Below, piece after piece: positions 52,161 to 61,051 of a DNA stretch of 64,000 bases (positions are counted from its first letter, which is position 1; each line of letters begins with the position of its first letter). The notes below the pieces were generated by a model. It was not told the DNA's origin. It did not search any database and saw nothing but the letters and a program-made list of their open reading frames with translations. Location: the NCBI GenBank assembly GCA_002479255.1, contig DLMJ01000007.1:71566-135565 (forward strand), written 5' to 3'. The DNA is from Candidatus Binatus soli. Its GTDB lineage: Bacteria > Desulfobacterota > Binatia > Binatales > Binataceae. Made by a program: the position numbers and the translations under genes.

Positions 52161-53175
52161 TCCCGCATCGCCCATCGGTAATACGGCCGCAACCGCGTCC
52201 GGCGCGCCGCTGGTTCGCGTCGAGCATCTCAGCAAGGAGTTCCCGGCGGGCTCGACGGGAATAATTGGAGGGAAAAGGCTCTCGATAAAAGCGGTGGCCG
52301 GCGTCAACCTCGAGATTCAGCCCGGCGAGACACTGGGATTGGTCGGAGAGTCGGGCTCGGGCAAATCGACGCTTGGACGGCTGATTCTGAAACTCCTCGA
52401 GCCGACCGCAGGCGCCGTCTATTTCGACGGCCGCGATCTCTCGACGCTTGGCCGCGCGGAACTTCGCGCCCTGCGCCGCCAGATGCAGCTCGTGTTTCAG
52501 GACCCATACGCGTCGTTGAATCCGCGGATGCGCGTGCGATCGATCGTCGGCGAAGGAATCGAGATTCACAAACTCGCGCGCGGGGCGGAAAAGGAGCGGC
52601 GAATCGTCGAGCTGCTCGCGATGGTCGGGATGAGCGCTGACGCGATGGATCGTTTGCCCCACGAGTTCTCGGGCGGGCAGCGCCAGCGAATCGGGATCGC
52701 GCGTGCGCTCGCGGTGAATCCGCGCTTCCTGGTGCTCGACGAGCCGGTCTCGGCGCTCGACGTCTCGATCCAGGCGCAAATAATCAATCTGCTGCAGGAC
52801 CTGCAGGAGAAGCTGAAACTCACCTACCTGTTCATCGCGCACGATCTGCGCGTGGTCGAGCACATCAGCAATCGCGTCGCGATCATGTACCTCGGCAAGA
52901 TTGTCGAAATCGCATCGCGCGACGAGATCTACCTGAACCCGCGGCATCCCTACACGCGCGCGCTGCTCTCGGCGATTCCGACTATCGACACCGCCCACAA
53001 GCCGGAGCGAATCAAACTGCCCGGCGAAATGCCGAGTCCGATGAACCCTCCCGCCGGCTGCGCCTTCCATCCAAGATGCCCATATGCGAATGATGTTTGC
53101 AGCAACGTCGAACCGAAATTGGAAACCGGGCGCGGCGGGCACGCGGTGGCGTGTCACGTATTCCCGTCGCCGTAG
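52138..53175 (+). CDS. Oligopeptide ABC transporter ATPase (DppF type)
   Basis: A 345-residue ABC ATPase. It carries Walker A GESGSGKSTLGR, Q-loop FQDPYASLNPRM, signature FSGGQRQRIGIARAL, Walker B LVLDEPVSALDV and IAHDLRVVEH, then the oligopeptide-type C-terminal CAFHPRCPYANDVC. It pairs with the DppD-type ATPase to drive peptide import. The start overlaps the previous gene. The bactofilin gene begins 3 bases after its stop. Confidence 0.95.
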   Translation: MSPASAPNPASPIGNTAATASGAPLVRVEHLSKEFPAGSTGIIGGKRLSIKAVAGVNLEIQPGETLGLVGESGSGKSTLGRLILKLLEPTAGAVYFDGRDLSTLGRAELRALRRQMQLVFQDPYASLNPRMRVRSIVGEGIEIHKLARGAEKERRIVELLAMVGMSADAMDRLPHEFSGGQRQRIGIARALAVNPRFLVLDEPVSALDVSIQAQIINLLQDLQEKLKLTYLFIAHDLRVVEHISNRVAIMYLGKIVEIASRDEIYLNPRHPYTRALLSAIPTIDTAHKPERIKLPGEMPSPMNPPAGCAFHPRCPYANDVCSNVEPKLETGRGGHAVACHVFPSP

Positions 53176-53178
53176 CGG

Positions 53179-53580
53179 ATGGATTCAATACAGATACCGC
53201 AGGATGCAGGCGTGGCGTGGGCCGAGGAACGCACGCGCGTCGCGGTCGGCCGCAACGTCAATGTCTCGGGCAAACTGATCTTTCATGAACCGGTCAGAAT
53301 CGAGGGCCGCTTCCGTGGCGAGGTTCGCTCGGTGGAGTTGGTCGTGGTCGGCGAGGATGGAATGATCGAGGGCAAGGTCTTCGCACCGCGACTGCTCATA
53401 ATGGGTGAGTTGCGCGGAGACGTCGTCGGATGCGACCGCGTAGTGCTGGGGCCGCGCGCCAAGTTCTTCGGCAATATCGAGACGCGCAACTTGACGGTGT
53501 CCGAAGGCGCCTACCTGGACGGCAACGTACGCATGACGCGGGTTTCTGTCGAAGAGACCGCCGTCTCCATCGACATATGA
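53179..53580 (+). CDS. Bactofilin (polymer-forming cytoskeletal protein)
   Basis: A 133-residue protein with the bactofilin beta-helix: VAVGRNVNVSGKLIFHEPVRIEGRFRGEV then repeated short strands (GDVVGCDRVVLGPRAKFFGNI). Bactofilins self-assemble without nucleotides into membrane-associated filaments and help place cell-wall enzymes or chromosome proteins. There is no transmembrane segment. It directly follows the ABC ATPase genes and may share their transcript. Confidence 0.93.
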   Translation: MDSIQIPQDAGVAWAEERTRVAVGRNVNVSGKLIFHEPVRIEGRFRGEVRSVELVVVGEDGMIEGKVFAPRLLIMGELRGDVVGCDRVVLGPRAKFFGNIETRNLTVSEGAYLDGNVRMTRVSVEETAVSIDI

Positions 53581-53599
53581 TCGAGGACCCGCCCGGCGC

Positions 53600-53944
53600 T
53601 CAGGTCGCGACGTCGAGTCGCGCCGCTTTGCCCGACAGATTGCGCAGGTAGTATAGGCGCGCACGCCGCACGCGGCTTCGCGTCAGCACCTGCAGCTTGT
53701 CGATCCGCGGCGAATGCATCGGGAATATTCGCTCGACCCCGACCCCGTATGAAACTTTGCGGACGGTGAAGGTCGCGCGGTTGGCGCCCCGGTTGATTTT
53801 GATCACGATGCCTTCGAAGGATTGAATGCGCTCTTTTTCGCCTTCGACGACTTTGACGTGAACGCGAACTGTGTCGCCCACGCGGAATTCGGGCAGGTCC
53901 TTGCGCAGGCCCCGCTCTTCGAGCTTCTGGATAACAGTATTCAT
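53600..53944 (-). CDS. rplS: 50S ribosomal protein L19
   Basis: A 114-residue ribosomal protein at the 30S-50S interface. It has PEFRVGDTVRVHVKVVEGEKERIQSFEG and the C-terminal RSRVRRARLYYLRNLSGKAARL. The start MNTVIQKLEE is the usual one; the open frame upstream adds 18 residues without similarity. It is the last gene of the ffh-to-rplS cluster on the minus strand. Confidence 0.97.
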   Translation of the reverse strand: MNTVIQKLEERGLRKDLPEFRVGDTVRVHVKVVEGEKERIQSFEGIVIKINRGANRATFTVRKVSYGVGVERIFPMHSPRIDKLQVLTRSRVRRARLYYLRNLSGKAARLDVAT

Positions 53945-54024
53945 GGGAAGACAGACCTCGGGTCGAGCTTCTAAATTTACCGAAATGCGCGCGGCCACTC
54001 AATGGGTGCGGGGGGAAAACCGCG

Positions 54025-54582
54025 TCACTTGCCGCGAATGCGATCGAGGATAATTCCCGCAGCAGAGCGCACTGACAGATGGTTGTAATCGCCGGGGCCG
54101 ACAATGGGCGCGAGCACGACGTCGGCACGTTCGGCAACCTCGGGCGACATTCCAAATCCGGTCCCGAGCAGGATCATCATCGGCGGCGCGTCCGGAGCCT
54201 CCAGCCGCTTGCGCAAGTCGGCGTAGCTGGTACCCCCCTCGGTGCGCGCGGAGGTGTGCACGACGAGCGGCCGTGCGCCGGAGATTCGCGTTGCCGCGGC
54301 GATCGCGTCGTCGAGTTCCGCGACGATTTGCACGCGCTCGAGCGCCTCGCGCCGTCGCGAATCGTGGGTCCGGCCGAAGTCGAAACGCCAATGATCGATC
54401 ACGCTCGCCGCGAATTTCCGCTGCTCGGGAATCGGATGGACGATGAACACGCCACGCACGTCGTAGGTTCGCGACGCGCGCGCGATATCGTGAATGTCGA
54501 GGCTGGTTATCGCCGACGTGACGATCTTTGCGTTCCGGTCGACGACCGGATGATGAATCAGCGCTACGAAAAGATCGGACAC
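54025..54582 (-). CDS. SPOUT-class RNA methyltransferase
   Basis: A 185-residue protein of the trefoil-knot SPOUT type found between trmD and rplS in many deltaproteobacteria. FVALIHHPVVDRN, TSLDIHDIARASRTYDVRGVFIVHP and the C-terminal knot segment ILLGTGFGMSPEV are visible. The open frame extends into trmD, but the GTG at 54582, 3 bases after the trmD TGA, gives the expected N-terminus (VSDLFVALIHHP). It presumably methylates RNA; the site is unknown. Confidence 0.85.
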   Translation of the reverse strand: MSDLFVALIHHPVVDRNAKIVTSAITSLDIHDIARASRTYDVRGVFIVHPIPEQRKFAASVIDHWRFDFGRTHDSRRREALERVQIVAELDDAIAAATRISGARPLVVHTSARTEGGTSYADLRKRLEAPDAPPMMILLGTGFGMSPEVAERADVVLAPIVGPGDYNHLSVRSAAGIILDRIRGK

Positions 54583-54584
54583 GC

Positions 54585-55271
54585 TCAGAACTTGCGGCGT
54601 TCGAGCAGGTCGGGGCGCCGCCGCGCGGTTCGCCGTTTTGCTTCCGCCTCGCGCCACGCGCGAATCTTGCCGTGGTCGCCGCTAAGCAGGATTTCCGGCA
54701 CCTTCATCCCGCGGAACTCCTCGGGCCGCGTGTATTGCGGGTACTCCAGCATCCCGGCAGCGAACGATTCCTCGTCGAGTGACTCGGGATTCCCGAGCAC
54801 GCCCGGTATCATCCTGCCCACCGCCTCGATCACCGCCATCGCCGCTATTTCGCCGCCGCTCAGCACGTAGTCGCCGATGGAAATTTCCTGGTCCACCAGC
54901 AAGCGCACGCGCTCGTCGATTCCTTCGTAGCGCCCAGCGACGATCATCAGACCGGGTGCGCGCTTGGCGAGGTCACGCGCCAACGAATTGTCGAACACTT
55001 CGCCCTGCGGCGTCATCAGGATGCGCCACAATCCCGGGCGCTCCGCGTTGACCGCGTCGATCGCGGCGGCGATCGGCTCCGGCCGCATCACCATCCCACT
55101 GCCGCCACCGTACGGCGCATCATCGACTTGCCGGTAGTTACCCAGACCGTGCGCGCGTAGCGGATGCATCTTGATCGCGATCAATCCCTGCTCGATAGCG
55201 CGTCCGATCATACCGCCGCGAAACGGCGATTCGAACATCTCGGGGAACAGTGTGATTACGTGAAATTCCAT
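54585..55271 (-). CDS. trmD: tRNA (guanine-37 N1) methyltransferase
   Basis: A 228-residue SPOUT methyltransferase that makes m1G37 in tRNAs and prevents frameshifting. It has MEFHVITLFPEMFESPFRGG, DDAPYGGGSGMVM, the SAM knot GRYEGIDERV and GDYVLSGGE. The start at 55271 matches the family; the frame adds 15 codons upstream. It is part of the rpsP-rimM-trmD-rplS order. Confidence 0.97.
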   Translation of the reverse strand: MEFHVITLFPEMFESPFRGGMIGRAIEQGLIAIKMHPLRAHGLGNYRQVDDAPYGGGSGMVMRPEPIAAAIDAVNAERPGLWRILMTPQGEVFDNSLARDLAKRAPGLMIVAGRYEGIDERVRLLVDQEISIGDYVLSGGEIAAMAVIEAVGRMIPGVLGNPESLDEESFAAGMLEYPQYTRPEEFRGMKVPEILLSGDHGKIRAWREAEAKRRTARRRPDLLERRKF

Positions 55272-55361
55272 CGCGGCGAACCGAAACACCGAAGTGCGGA
55301 TGCGTCGTAAATCCAAATCTATCCGGGCGCGCCGCTTCGGGCCAGACGGCGCCGGTCGATT

Positions 55362-55862
55362 TCAGTCGAGCAGGCCGGGGATCGGCTCGATGGTGACGCG
55401 CCGGCCGGCGAAGTCCATCGCCTTGACGACGTCCTCGATTACCGGAACCAGGACTTCGCGCTCGCTGTTTCGCACCACCCAGATGTCCTGCGCGCCGTTC
55501 GAGAAGATTTCTTCGATCGTGCCGAGGCGGCTGCCGTCGGTCAGAAATACTTCGCATCCGATCGCCTCGTAATAGTAGAACTCGCCCGGCTTGGCCGCCG
55601 GGACATCCTCCGTCGCGAGCATCACGACCGCGCCCTTGAGCGACTCGGCCGTGTTTACGTCCGCGACGCCCTCGAGCGTGATTCGTCGCGTCGTCGCGTT
55701 CAGCCGCGTCATTCCAGTCAGCCGGAACTCGCGTGCTTCTCCCGCGCTTTCCAGGAACACGCGTGCGACCTGTTCCAATGTTTCGGAGTCGGGATTGTCG
55801 GGCCGCAATCGCAGCGCGCCCTTGAGGCCGTGGGCCCCGGTTATGCGGCCGACGCGGAGCAT
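55362..55862 (-). CDS. rimM: Ribosome maturation factor RimM
   Basis: A 166-residue 16S rRNA processing factor with RIGRITGAHGLKGALRLR at the start (barrel domain) and the C-terminal PRC-barrel with GVVMLAT-like strands and VFLTDGSRLGTIEEI. It helps assemble the head of the 30S subunit around S19. It lies between the KH-domain gene and trmD, as usual. Confidence 0.93.
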   Translation of the reverse strand: MLRVGRITGAHGLKGALRLRPDNPDSETLEQVARVFLESAGEAREFRLTGMTRLNATTRRITLEGVADVNTAESLKGAVVMLATEDVPAAKPGEFYYYEAIGCEVFLTDGSRLGTIEEIFSNGAQDIWVVRNSEREVLVPVIEDVVKAMDFAGRRVTIEPIPGLLD

Positions 55863-55910
55863 CGATGTTGTAACGCGATTCGCCTCAACCTGCCGGAGCT
55901 GGCCGCCCGA

Positions 55911-56147
55911 TCATTTGTCCTCGACGATTTCGAGAACAACCTTGCGGTTGGTGCGCGAGGCGACCGCATTCAGAATCGTGCGGATCGACTTCGCGGTCCG
56001 CCCCTGCTTGCCGATCACGCGCCCCAAATCCTCCTTCGCCACCCGCAGTTCAAGTACCGAGGCGGTATCGCCCTGCGTCTCCTTCACGTCCACCGCGTCA
56101 GGATTGTTTACCAGCTGTCGTGCGAGGAACTCAACGAGCTCCTTCAT
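55911..56147 (-). CDS. khpA: KH-domain RNA-binding protein KhpA
   Basis: A 78-residue single KH-domain protein. It has MKELVEFLARQLVNNPDAV and the nucleic-acid loop GRVIGKQGRTAKSIRTIL (GxxG). KhpA works with KhpB (Jag) on small RNAs and cell division in Gram-positive bacteria; in the rpsP operon it is widely conserved. Length and context are standard. Confidence 0.95.
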   Translation of the reverse strand: MKELVEFLARQLVNNPDAVDVKETQGDTASVLELRVAKEDLGRVIGKQGRTAKSIRTILNAVASRTNRKVVLEIVEDK

Positions 56148-56174
56148 GGGATGGCTCCGGTGCAGCGGGTCGCA

Positions 56175-56429
56175 TCAGGCGGAGACCGTTGCGGTTTCGG
56201 CCCGTTTAATTAGCTTTCTTACCGTGTCGCTCGGCTTAGCGCCAGCCTTGAGCCAGTGCTCCGCCAGGTCCTTTTTGATCGTGACGCGGGGCGGATCGAA
56301 GGCCGGATCGTACGTCCCGACCTGAGCGACGAAGCGTCCGTCACGCGGCGAGCGCGAGTCTGCCACCACGATGCGGTAGAAAGGTTTCTTGCGCGCGCCA
56401 TGCCGGCGCAACCGGATTACAAGTGCCAT
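56175..56429 (-). CDS. rpsP: 30S ribosomal protein S16
   Basis: An 84-residue S16 with IRLRRHGARKKPFYRIVVADSRSPRDGRFV, the family start, and the usual length. It follows ffh by about 20 bases on the same strand. Confidence 0.97.
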   Translation of the reverse strand: MALVIRLRRHGARKKPFYRIVVADSRSPRDGRFVAQVGTYDPAFDPPRVTIKKDLAEHWLKAGAKPSDTVRKLIKRAETATVSA

Positions 56430-56450
56430 GCGATTCTCCTGTTACTTATT

Positions 56451-57791
56451 CTAGCTGCCGAGCCCCAGTCCGCGCATCATCATTTTTCCCGCGCCCATGC
56501 GGGTGATTTTCTTCATCATTTTGCGCGTCTGCTCGAACTGTTTGAGAAAACGATTCACGTCCTGCACAGACGTGCCGCTGCCGGTGGCGATTCGCGCGCG
56601 CCGGCGCCCGTTGATAATCAGATGGTTGCCGCGCTCCTGCAGCGTCATCGAGTCGATAATCGCCTGGATGCGCTCCAGCTCGCGTTTCGCCTCTTCGGAA
56701 TCCGCCGCGCCCGCCACTTTTTTGAGCCCGGGGATCATTCCCATCAGATCGCCAAGCGATCCCATCTTCTTGATCGCCTTGATCTGCTCGGCGAAGTCCG
56801 TGATTGTGAATTCGTTCTTCTTGAACTTGCGCTCGAGCTCCTTGGCCTTGGTCTGATCGTAGTTCTGCTGCGCCTTTTCGATCAGCGTCAGCACATCGCC
56901 CATCCCGAGGATGCGCGAGGTCAGCCGGTCCGGATAGAAAATCTCGAACGCGTCGAGTTTCTCGCCCGTGGCCGCAAACAGAATCGGCGCCCCGGTTATA
57001 GTCCGCACCGAAAGCGCCGCGCCGCCCCGAGCGTCGGAGTCGAGCTTGGTCAGAATCACGCCCGAAATTCCCAACCGCTCGTGAAATCCAGCCGCCACGT
57101 TGGCGGCTTCCTGCCCGGTCATCGCGTCGGCGACGAATATGATGTGATGCGGGTTCAGCGCGGCCTTCAGGCGCACCAGCTCATCCATCAGCTCTTCGTC
57201 GATCTGCAAGCGGCCGGCGGTGTCGATAAGCACCGCGTCATGCCCGCCCGTCTCGGCCCGGGCCAGCGCGCGCGACGCGATCTCGATCGGATTCTGATCT
57301 TCGCGGCTCTCGACGACTGGAATTTGCGCCTGCGCGCCGAGCACGCGCAATTGCTCCATCGCGGCCGGGCGATAAACGTCGGTGGACGCCAAAATCGGAT
57401 GGCGCTTGCGTTCCGACTTGAGCCACAGCGCGAGCTTCGCAATCGAAGTCGTCTTGCCCGAGCCCTGCAGGCCCACCACCATGATCTTGACGGGCGGCTT
57501 GACCTTCAGATCGAGCTCGCGCGCCGAACCGCCCATCGCGTTTTGCAGCTCGGTCGCGACGAACTTGATTAGATGCTGCTCGGGCGTGAGCGAGCGGAGC
57601 ACTTCCTCGCCGAGCGCCTTGGTCTTGACGTGCTCGATAAAATCGCGAACGACCTTGATATTGACGTCGGCTTCGAGCAGCGCGAGCCGGACTTCGCGCA
57701 GCGCATCCTCGATATTGCGCTCGGTGATGCGCCCGTGGCCCTTGAGTTTTCTGAAGACCCCTTCCAGGCGGTCGCTGAGCGTGTCAAACAT
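56451..57791 (-). CDS. ffh: Signal recognition particle protein Ffh (SRP54)
   Basis: A 446-residue GTPase that binds signal sequences and 4.5S RNA. It has the N domain, G1 GLQGSGKTTSIAKLA, G3 DTAGRLQ, G4 TKLD, then the Met-rich M domain ending in MGAGKMMMRGLGLG. It targets inner-membrane proteins to FtsY and SecYEG. It heads the ffh-rpsP-khpA-rimM-trmD-rplS cluster. Confidence 0.97.
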   Translation of the reverse strand: MFDTLSDRLEGVFRKLKGHGRITERNIEDALREVRLALLEADVNIKVVRDFIEHVKTKALGEEVLRSLTPEQHLIKFVATELQNAMGGSARELDLKVKPPVKIMVVGLQGSGKTTSIAKLALWLKSERKRHPILASTDVYRPAAMEQLRVLGAQAQIPVVESREDQNPIEIASRALARAETGGHDAVLIDTAGRLQIDEELMDELVRLKAALNPHHIIFVADAMTGQEAANVAAGFHERLGISGVILTKLDSDARGGAALSVRTITGAPILFAATGEKLDAFEIFYPDRLTSRILGMGDVLTLIEKAQQNYDQTKAKELERKFKKNEFTITDFAEQIKAIKKMGSLGDLMGMIPGLKKVAGAADSEEAKRELERIQAIIDSMTLQERGNHLIINGRRRARIATGSGTSVQDVNRFLKQFEQTRKMMKKITRMGAGKMMMRGLGLGS

Positions 57792-57913
57792 GGGTAAAAA
57801 TTCAGTTGCGGCAGGTCGAGGTAAGCGGCTCCGGCCCAGTCGGTTTGTTTCTGTAGTCTAGCAAACCGTCAAGGCTAGGGCACGCTCCGGCGGCTGTCAA
57901 TGCGGCAGCACGG

Positions 57914-58480
57914 CTACTTCCTGCGGCGGGCCTTCGGCGGCGGGTTGTACACGTGCAGAAACGAAAATGCGGCGATTGTCAGCGCATGCATGACCTTGCC
58001 CGACGCGATCAGGCCGCGTATTTCGCGCATCGGCACCAGCACGACCTCGGTCTCTTCGTCGCCGATCGATACCACCCTTTCGACTTGGCGCACCTTGTCT
58101 GCAAGAAACGAGAAACAGATGTTGCCCTGGATTGCGGGATTCGGATGCACCTTGCCAAGTTCCACGATCGTGTCCGAATCGAACCCCGTCTCCTCGATCA
58201 TCTCGCGCCGCGCGGCATGCATCGGCGACGGATCCTCGGGATCGACCATCCCGCCGGGCACCTCGAGCGTGAACTCGGAGATGCCGTGACGCCATTGGCG
58301 AATCATCACGACATCGCCACTGTTCGCGATCGGAATGATATTCACCCAGTTGGGCGCGTCGAGAATGAAGAAGTCGCGTTCGCCGCGCCGCGAATGCGTC
58401 GAGCGCCGTCGATGGAGATCGAAAATCGGCGTCCGGTAGGCGATGTCGCTCTTGAGCGTCCTCCACCTGCGCGGCTTCAT
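57914..58480 (-). CDS. Nudix hydrolase, ADP-ribose pyrophosphatase-like
   Basis: A 188-residue Nudix hydrolase. The Nudix box is PGGMVDPEDPSPMHAARREM followed by IEETGF, complete with the REUxEExG pattern. The N-terminal strands (PIFDLHRRRS and IPIANSGDVVMIRQWRHGI) resemble ADP-ribose pyrophosphatases (NudF type). It could clear ADP-ribose or other nucleoside diphosphates. A tandem strand of short intergenic sequence separates it from ffh. Confidence 0.9.
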   Translation of the reverse strand: MKPRRWRTLKSDIAYRTPIFDLHRRRSTHSRRGERDFFILDAPNWVNIIPIANSGDVVMIRQWRHGISEFTLEVPGGMVDPEDPSPMHAARREMIEETGFDSDTIVELGKVHPNPAIQGNICFSFLADKVRQVERVVSIGDEETEVVLVPMREIRGLIASGKVMHALTIAAFSFLHVYNPPPKARRRK

Positions 58481-58508
58481 CAGAAAATTCCGCCTGCGCG
58501 ACCTTGGC

Positions 58509-58943
58509 TTAGAACAATCGCGCGTATTCGATCGCCGGGCATCGATCCATCACCACCGTCATCCCGGCTTGATCCGCGCGGCGGGCCGCGTCGAGGTTGA
58601 CTACGCCGAGCTGACACCACAGCACGCGCGCACCTTTGGCGATCGCGTCTTCGACGATTTCCGGCACGAACTCCGATCGCCGAAACACGTCCACGATCTC
58701 AATCGGCTCGGGAATCGACACCAGATCGGGATAGCACTTCTCTCCGAGAGCGCCGCGCAGCGCATCGGCGCCGAGCTGCGGATTGACCGGAATTACCTTG
58801 AAACCGCGGCTTTTGAGCAATTTTGCAATTCGAAGCGAGTCGCGCGCCGGATTGTCGGAGCATCCCACGACCGCGACCGTGGCTGGCCGCGCTAAAATCG
58901 CGCGAATCTCGGCGTCCGGCGGATTTCTGAATTCCATGGTCAT
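58509..58943 (-). CDS. CoA-binding domain protein (YccU-like)
   Basis: A 144-residue protein with a Rossmann-type CoA-binding fold: TVAVVGCSDNPARDSLRIAKLLKSRGFKVIPVNPQ, then VDVFRRSEFVPEIVEDAIAKGARVLWCQLG and DRCPAIEY. It belongs to the small stand-alone CoA-binding family (YccU), which has no established enzymatic role. It is followed by the Nudix gene on the same strand. Confidence 0.88.
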   Translation of the reverse strand: MTMEFRNPPDAEIRAILARPATVAVVGCSDNPARDSLRIAKLLKSRGFKVIPVNPQLGADALRGALGEKCYPDLVSIPEPIEIVDVFRRSEFVPEIVEDAIAKGARVLWCQLGVVNLDAARRADQAGMTVVMDRCPAIEYARLF

Positions 58944-58979
58944 TATGATCCCGCTGATCCCGCGCGACGCGGTCCCGCG

Positions 58980-59501
58980 CTAACGATGAAACAGGCGTTC
59001 GATGATCGTCGGAACGAGCCGATGAATCTCCTCACGGCATTCGGCGAATACGAGATCCCCCTTTTCGTAGGGGTCGTCGATATCGCCTGCCTCACCCGCG
59101 AACGAACGCAGCGTGAACACCGGCCGCCCCGCCGCGCCGGGAAATCGCTCGACCAACTCGCGCGCCTGCTGCTCGGTCATCGCGATGATGAGATCGGTCT
59201 GCTCGAGCATCTCGGGATGCCGTTTCAGGTCGGTTGAAGTCGCTTGGTCTCCGATATCGATACCGACATCGCGCAGCGCCATCCGCGTATCGAGCGAAAC
59301 CAACGCCCCGTCGCGGGCGTAGGGAGCGATTCCCGCCGATGTGATCGTGATCCGATGGTCGAAGCCGAGCGCGTCGAGTTCGCGTCGCAGGATATGCTCG
59401 GCCATCACGCTGCGCGCGGTGTTGGCGGCGCAAATGAACAGGATGTAACGAAAGCGCGGCTCGCGACGAGCCGCGCTCCTCGGTTTCGTCTCAGCCGTCA
59501 A
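58980..59501 (-). CDS. Low-molecular-weight protein phosphatase / arsenate reductase family
   Basis: A 173-residue protein of the LMW-PTP fold. The P-loop CAANTARS (C-x5-R-S) lies at about residue 24, and the general-acid region is DIDDPYEKGDLVF near the C-terminus. It could dephosphorylate protein tyrosine or arginine, or reduce arsenate; sequence alone does not decide. The first 17 residues are basic and extend beyond the usual start. It lies 4 bases from the SDR gene. Confidence 0.85.
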   Translation of the reverse strand: MTAETKPRSAARREPRFRYILFICAANTARSVMAEHILRRELDALGFDHRITITSAGIAPYARDGALVSLDTRMALRDVGIDIGDQATSTDLKRHPEMLEQTDLIIAMTEQQARELVERFPGAAGRPVFTLRSFAGEAGDIDDPYEKGDLVFAECREEIHRLVPTIIERLFHR

Positions 59502-59505
59502 AAAT

Positions 59506-60438
59506 CTACGCGCCCCCGCCCATCACCTCGCCCATGCTCTCTTTCTTGGTCACACCCTTGGCGAGCTCTTCCTTGAGCTTGGCGCCTAGTTCCGCCGGCT
59601 CCCACATCGAGCCCTTCTTCGAGACCTTGGCGCCGGTATGCCATCCGCGCATCAGCCACACGTTGCCCATGCCGACGCGGAACACTTCGCCGTGAACGTC
59701 TTTGGCGTCGTCGCTGGCCAGCCACACGACTATCGGCGCCACGTGAGCGGGCGTGAACGCATCCCATTCTCCCGGCTTCTGCGCCATGCCGGCGGCGGTC
59801 TGCGGAGTCGCGTCGACGGTAAGCCGCGAGCGCGCTATCGGCGCGATCGCATTTGCGGTGACGCCGTAGCGGCTCATCTCGCGATCCACGATTATCGCCA
59901 TCGCGGCGACCGCCGCCTTTGCCGATCCGTAGTTGCTCTGTCCCGCGTTGCCCAGGATGCCCGAGTCGGAGCTGGTGTTGATGAGCCGGCCATTGAGCAC
60001 GTTGCCGGCCTTGTGCTGTTCGCGCCAGTAGGCGGTCGCATGGCGGGCGACGTTGAACGAGCCTTTCAGATGGACCGAAACGACCGCGTCCCAGTCTTCT
60101 TCGCTCATGTTGAACATCATGCGGTCGCGCAGGATGCCTGCGTTGTTGACGACGATGTTGAGCTTGCCGAAGTTGTCGATCGCGCAATCGAGGATCCGCT
60201 TGGCGGCCTTGAAGTCGGTCACGCTCTCGAAGTTGGCGACTGCCTCGCCGCCGGCGGAGCGGATTTCCTTGACCACGTCCTCGGCCGGGGAACGCGACTG
60301 CCCTGTCCCGTCGAAGTGGCCGCCGAGATCGTTGACGACGACCTTGGCCCCATGCTTGGCCAGCAACAACGCCTCTTCGCGCCCGATGCCGCGGCCGGCG
60401 CCGGTAATCACTGCAACTTTGCCTGTTAATAGTGCCAT
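59506..60438 (-). CDS. SDR-family oxidoreductase (3-hydroxyacyl-CoA dehydrogenase-like)
   Basis: A 310-residue short-chain dehydrogenase. It has the cofactor-binding TGAGRGIGREEALLLA, NNAGILRDRMMF, the active-site Ser in NTSSDSG and the Tyr/Lys pair in SNYGSAKAA. The insert ending RSRLTVDATPQTAAGM and the long C-terminal extension resemble the dehydrogenase part of multifunctional enzyme 2-type fatty-acid oxidation proteins. It probably uses NAD(P) on 3-hydroxyacyl-CoA, fitting the CoA metabolism in the window. Confidence 0.88.
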   Translation of the reverse strand: MALLTGKVAVITGAGRGIGREEALLLAKHGAKVVVNDLGGHFDGTGQSRSPAEDVVKEIRSAGGEAVANFESVTDFKAAKRILDCAIDNFGKLNIVVNNAGILRDRMMFNMSEEDWDAVVSVHLKGSFNVARHATAYWREQHKAGNVLNGRLINTSSDSGILGNAGQSNYGSAKAAVAAMAIIVDREMSRYGVTANAIAPIARSRLTVDATPQTAAGMAQKPGEWDAFTPAHVAPIVVWLASDDAKDVHGEVFRVGMGNVWLMRGWHTGAKVSKKGSMWEPAELGAKLKEELAKGVTKKESMGEVMGGGA

Positions 60439-60442
60439 CTTC

Positions 60443-61051
60443 CTAATTCCTCTTCTCTTTCTCGCTGGGATTTGGAGCTTGTTGGGCGATTTCGCCCGGT
60501 CCTTCTACATCAAAGTCTTCTTTGGGTTCCATCATGGATTCGTCCAGATGCGCGGGCAGCTCGTAGATAAGGTCGATTGTCATCTTCGACTTATCCTGGT
60601 CGCTCGGGAACAGCATGATGCTGCCGGGACTCCCGTTGTAGTGGAAATCGCACGACCAGATTTTGCGCGCCGGCATGATCAGCGACGAGGTGATGTGAAA
60701 GTCGTTCTTCTTCAGCTCGTCCTTGTAAAACGCAACCATCTGGGGCATCTGCGCGTCGGCGCTGAACAGAATCTCGCGCATCGCACCCTTGGGTTTGCGG
60801 ACGTGTTCGATCTTGGCGCCCGGATATATCGGCATCGACTTGTACAGATCCGGTGGCAACGCCTGGCTGGGCTCGTCGGGCGCGGTCATCGAGGCTTGCA
60901 CGGCAGGGGGTGCGACGGGAGCGGCTACCGGCGCGGTTTTGCAAGCCATGAATCCGAACATGCACGTGGCAGCTAGCGCAGCCCGCCTGAACAAAACAGG
61001 CCGATGCACCGTCTTAATCAATGGTGAGTTCAGATTTCTCAAAAGCGTCAA
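60443..61051 (-). CDS. Hypothetical lipoprotein
   Basis: A 202-residue protein with a hydrophobic segment ending in the lipobox MFGFMACK, then a Pro/Ala-rich linker (APVAAPVAPPAVQ) and a folded part starting SMPIYPGAKIEHVRK. The latter pattern occurs in uncharacterised proteins that sense or bind small molecules in the periplasm. The start is uncertain: TTG at 61051 or GTG at 61009, neither with a ribosome-binding site. Lies 4 bases after the SDR gene in transcription direction, upstream of it. Confidence 0.65.
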   Translation of the reverse strand: MTLLRNLNSPLIKTVHRPVLFRRAALAATCMFGFMACKTAPVAAPVAPPAVQASMTAPDEPSQALPPDLYKSMPIYPGAKIEHVRKPKGAMREILFSADAQMPQMVAFYKDELKKNDFHITSSLIMPARKIWSCDFHYNGSPGSIMLFPSDQDKSKMTIDLIYELPAHLDESMMEPKEDFDVEGPGEIAQQAPNPSEKEKRN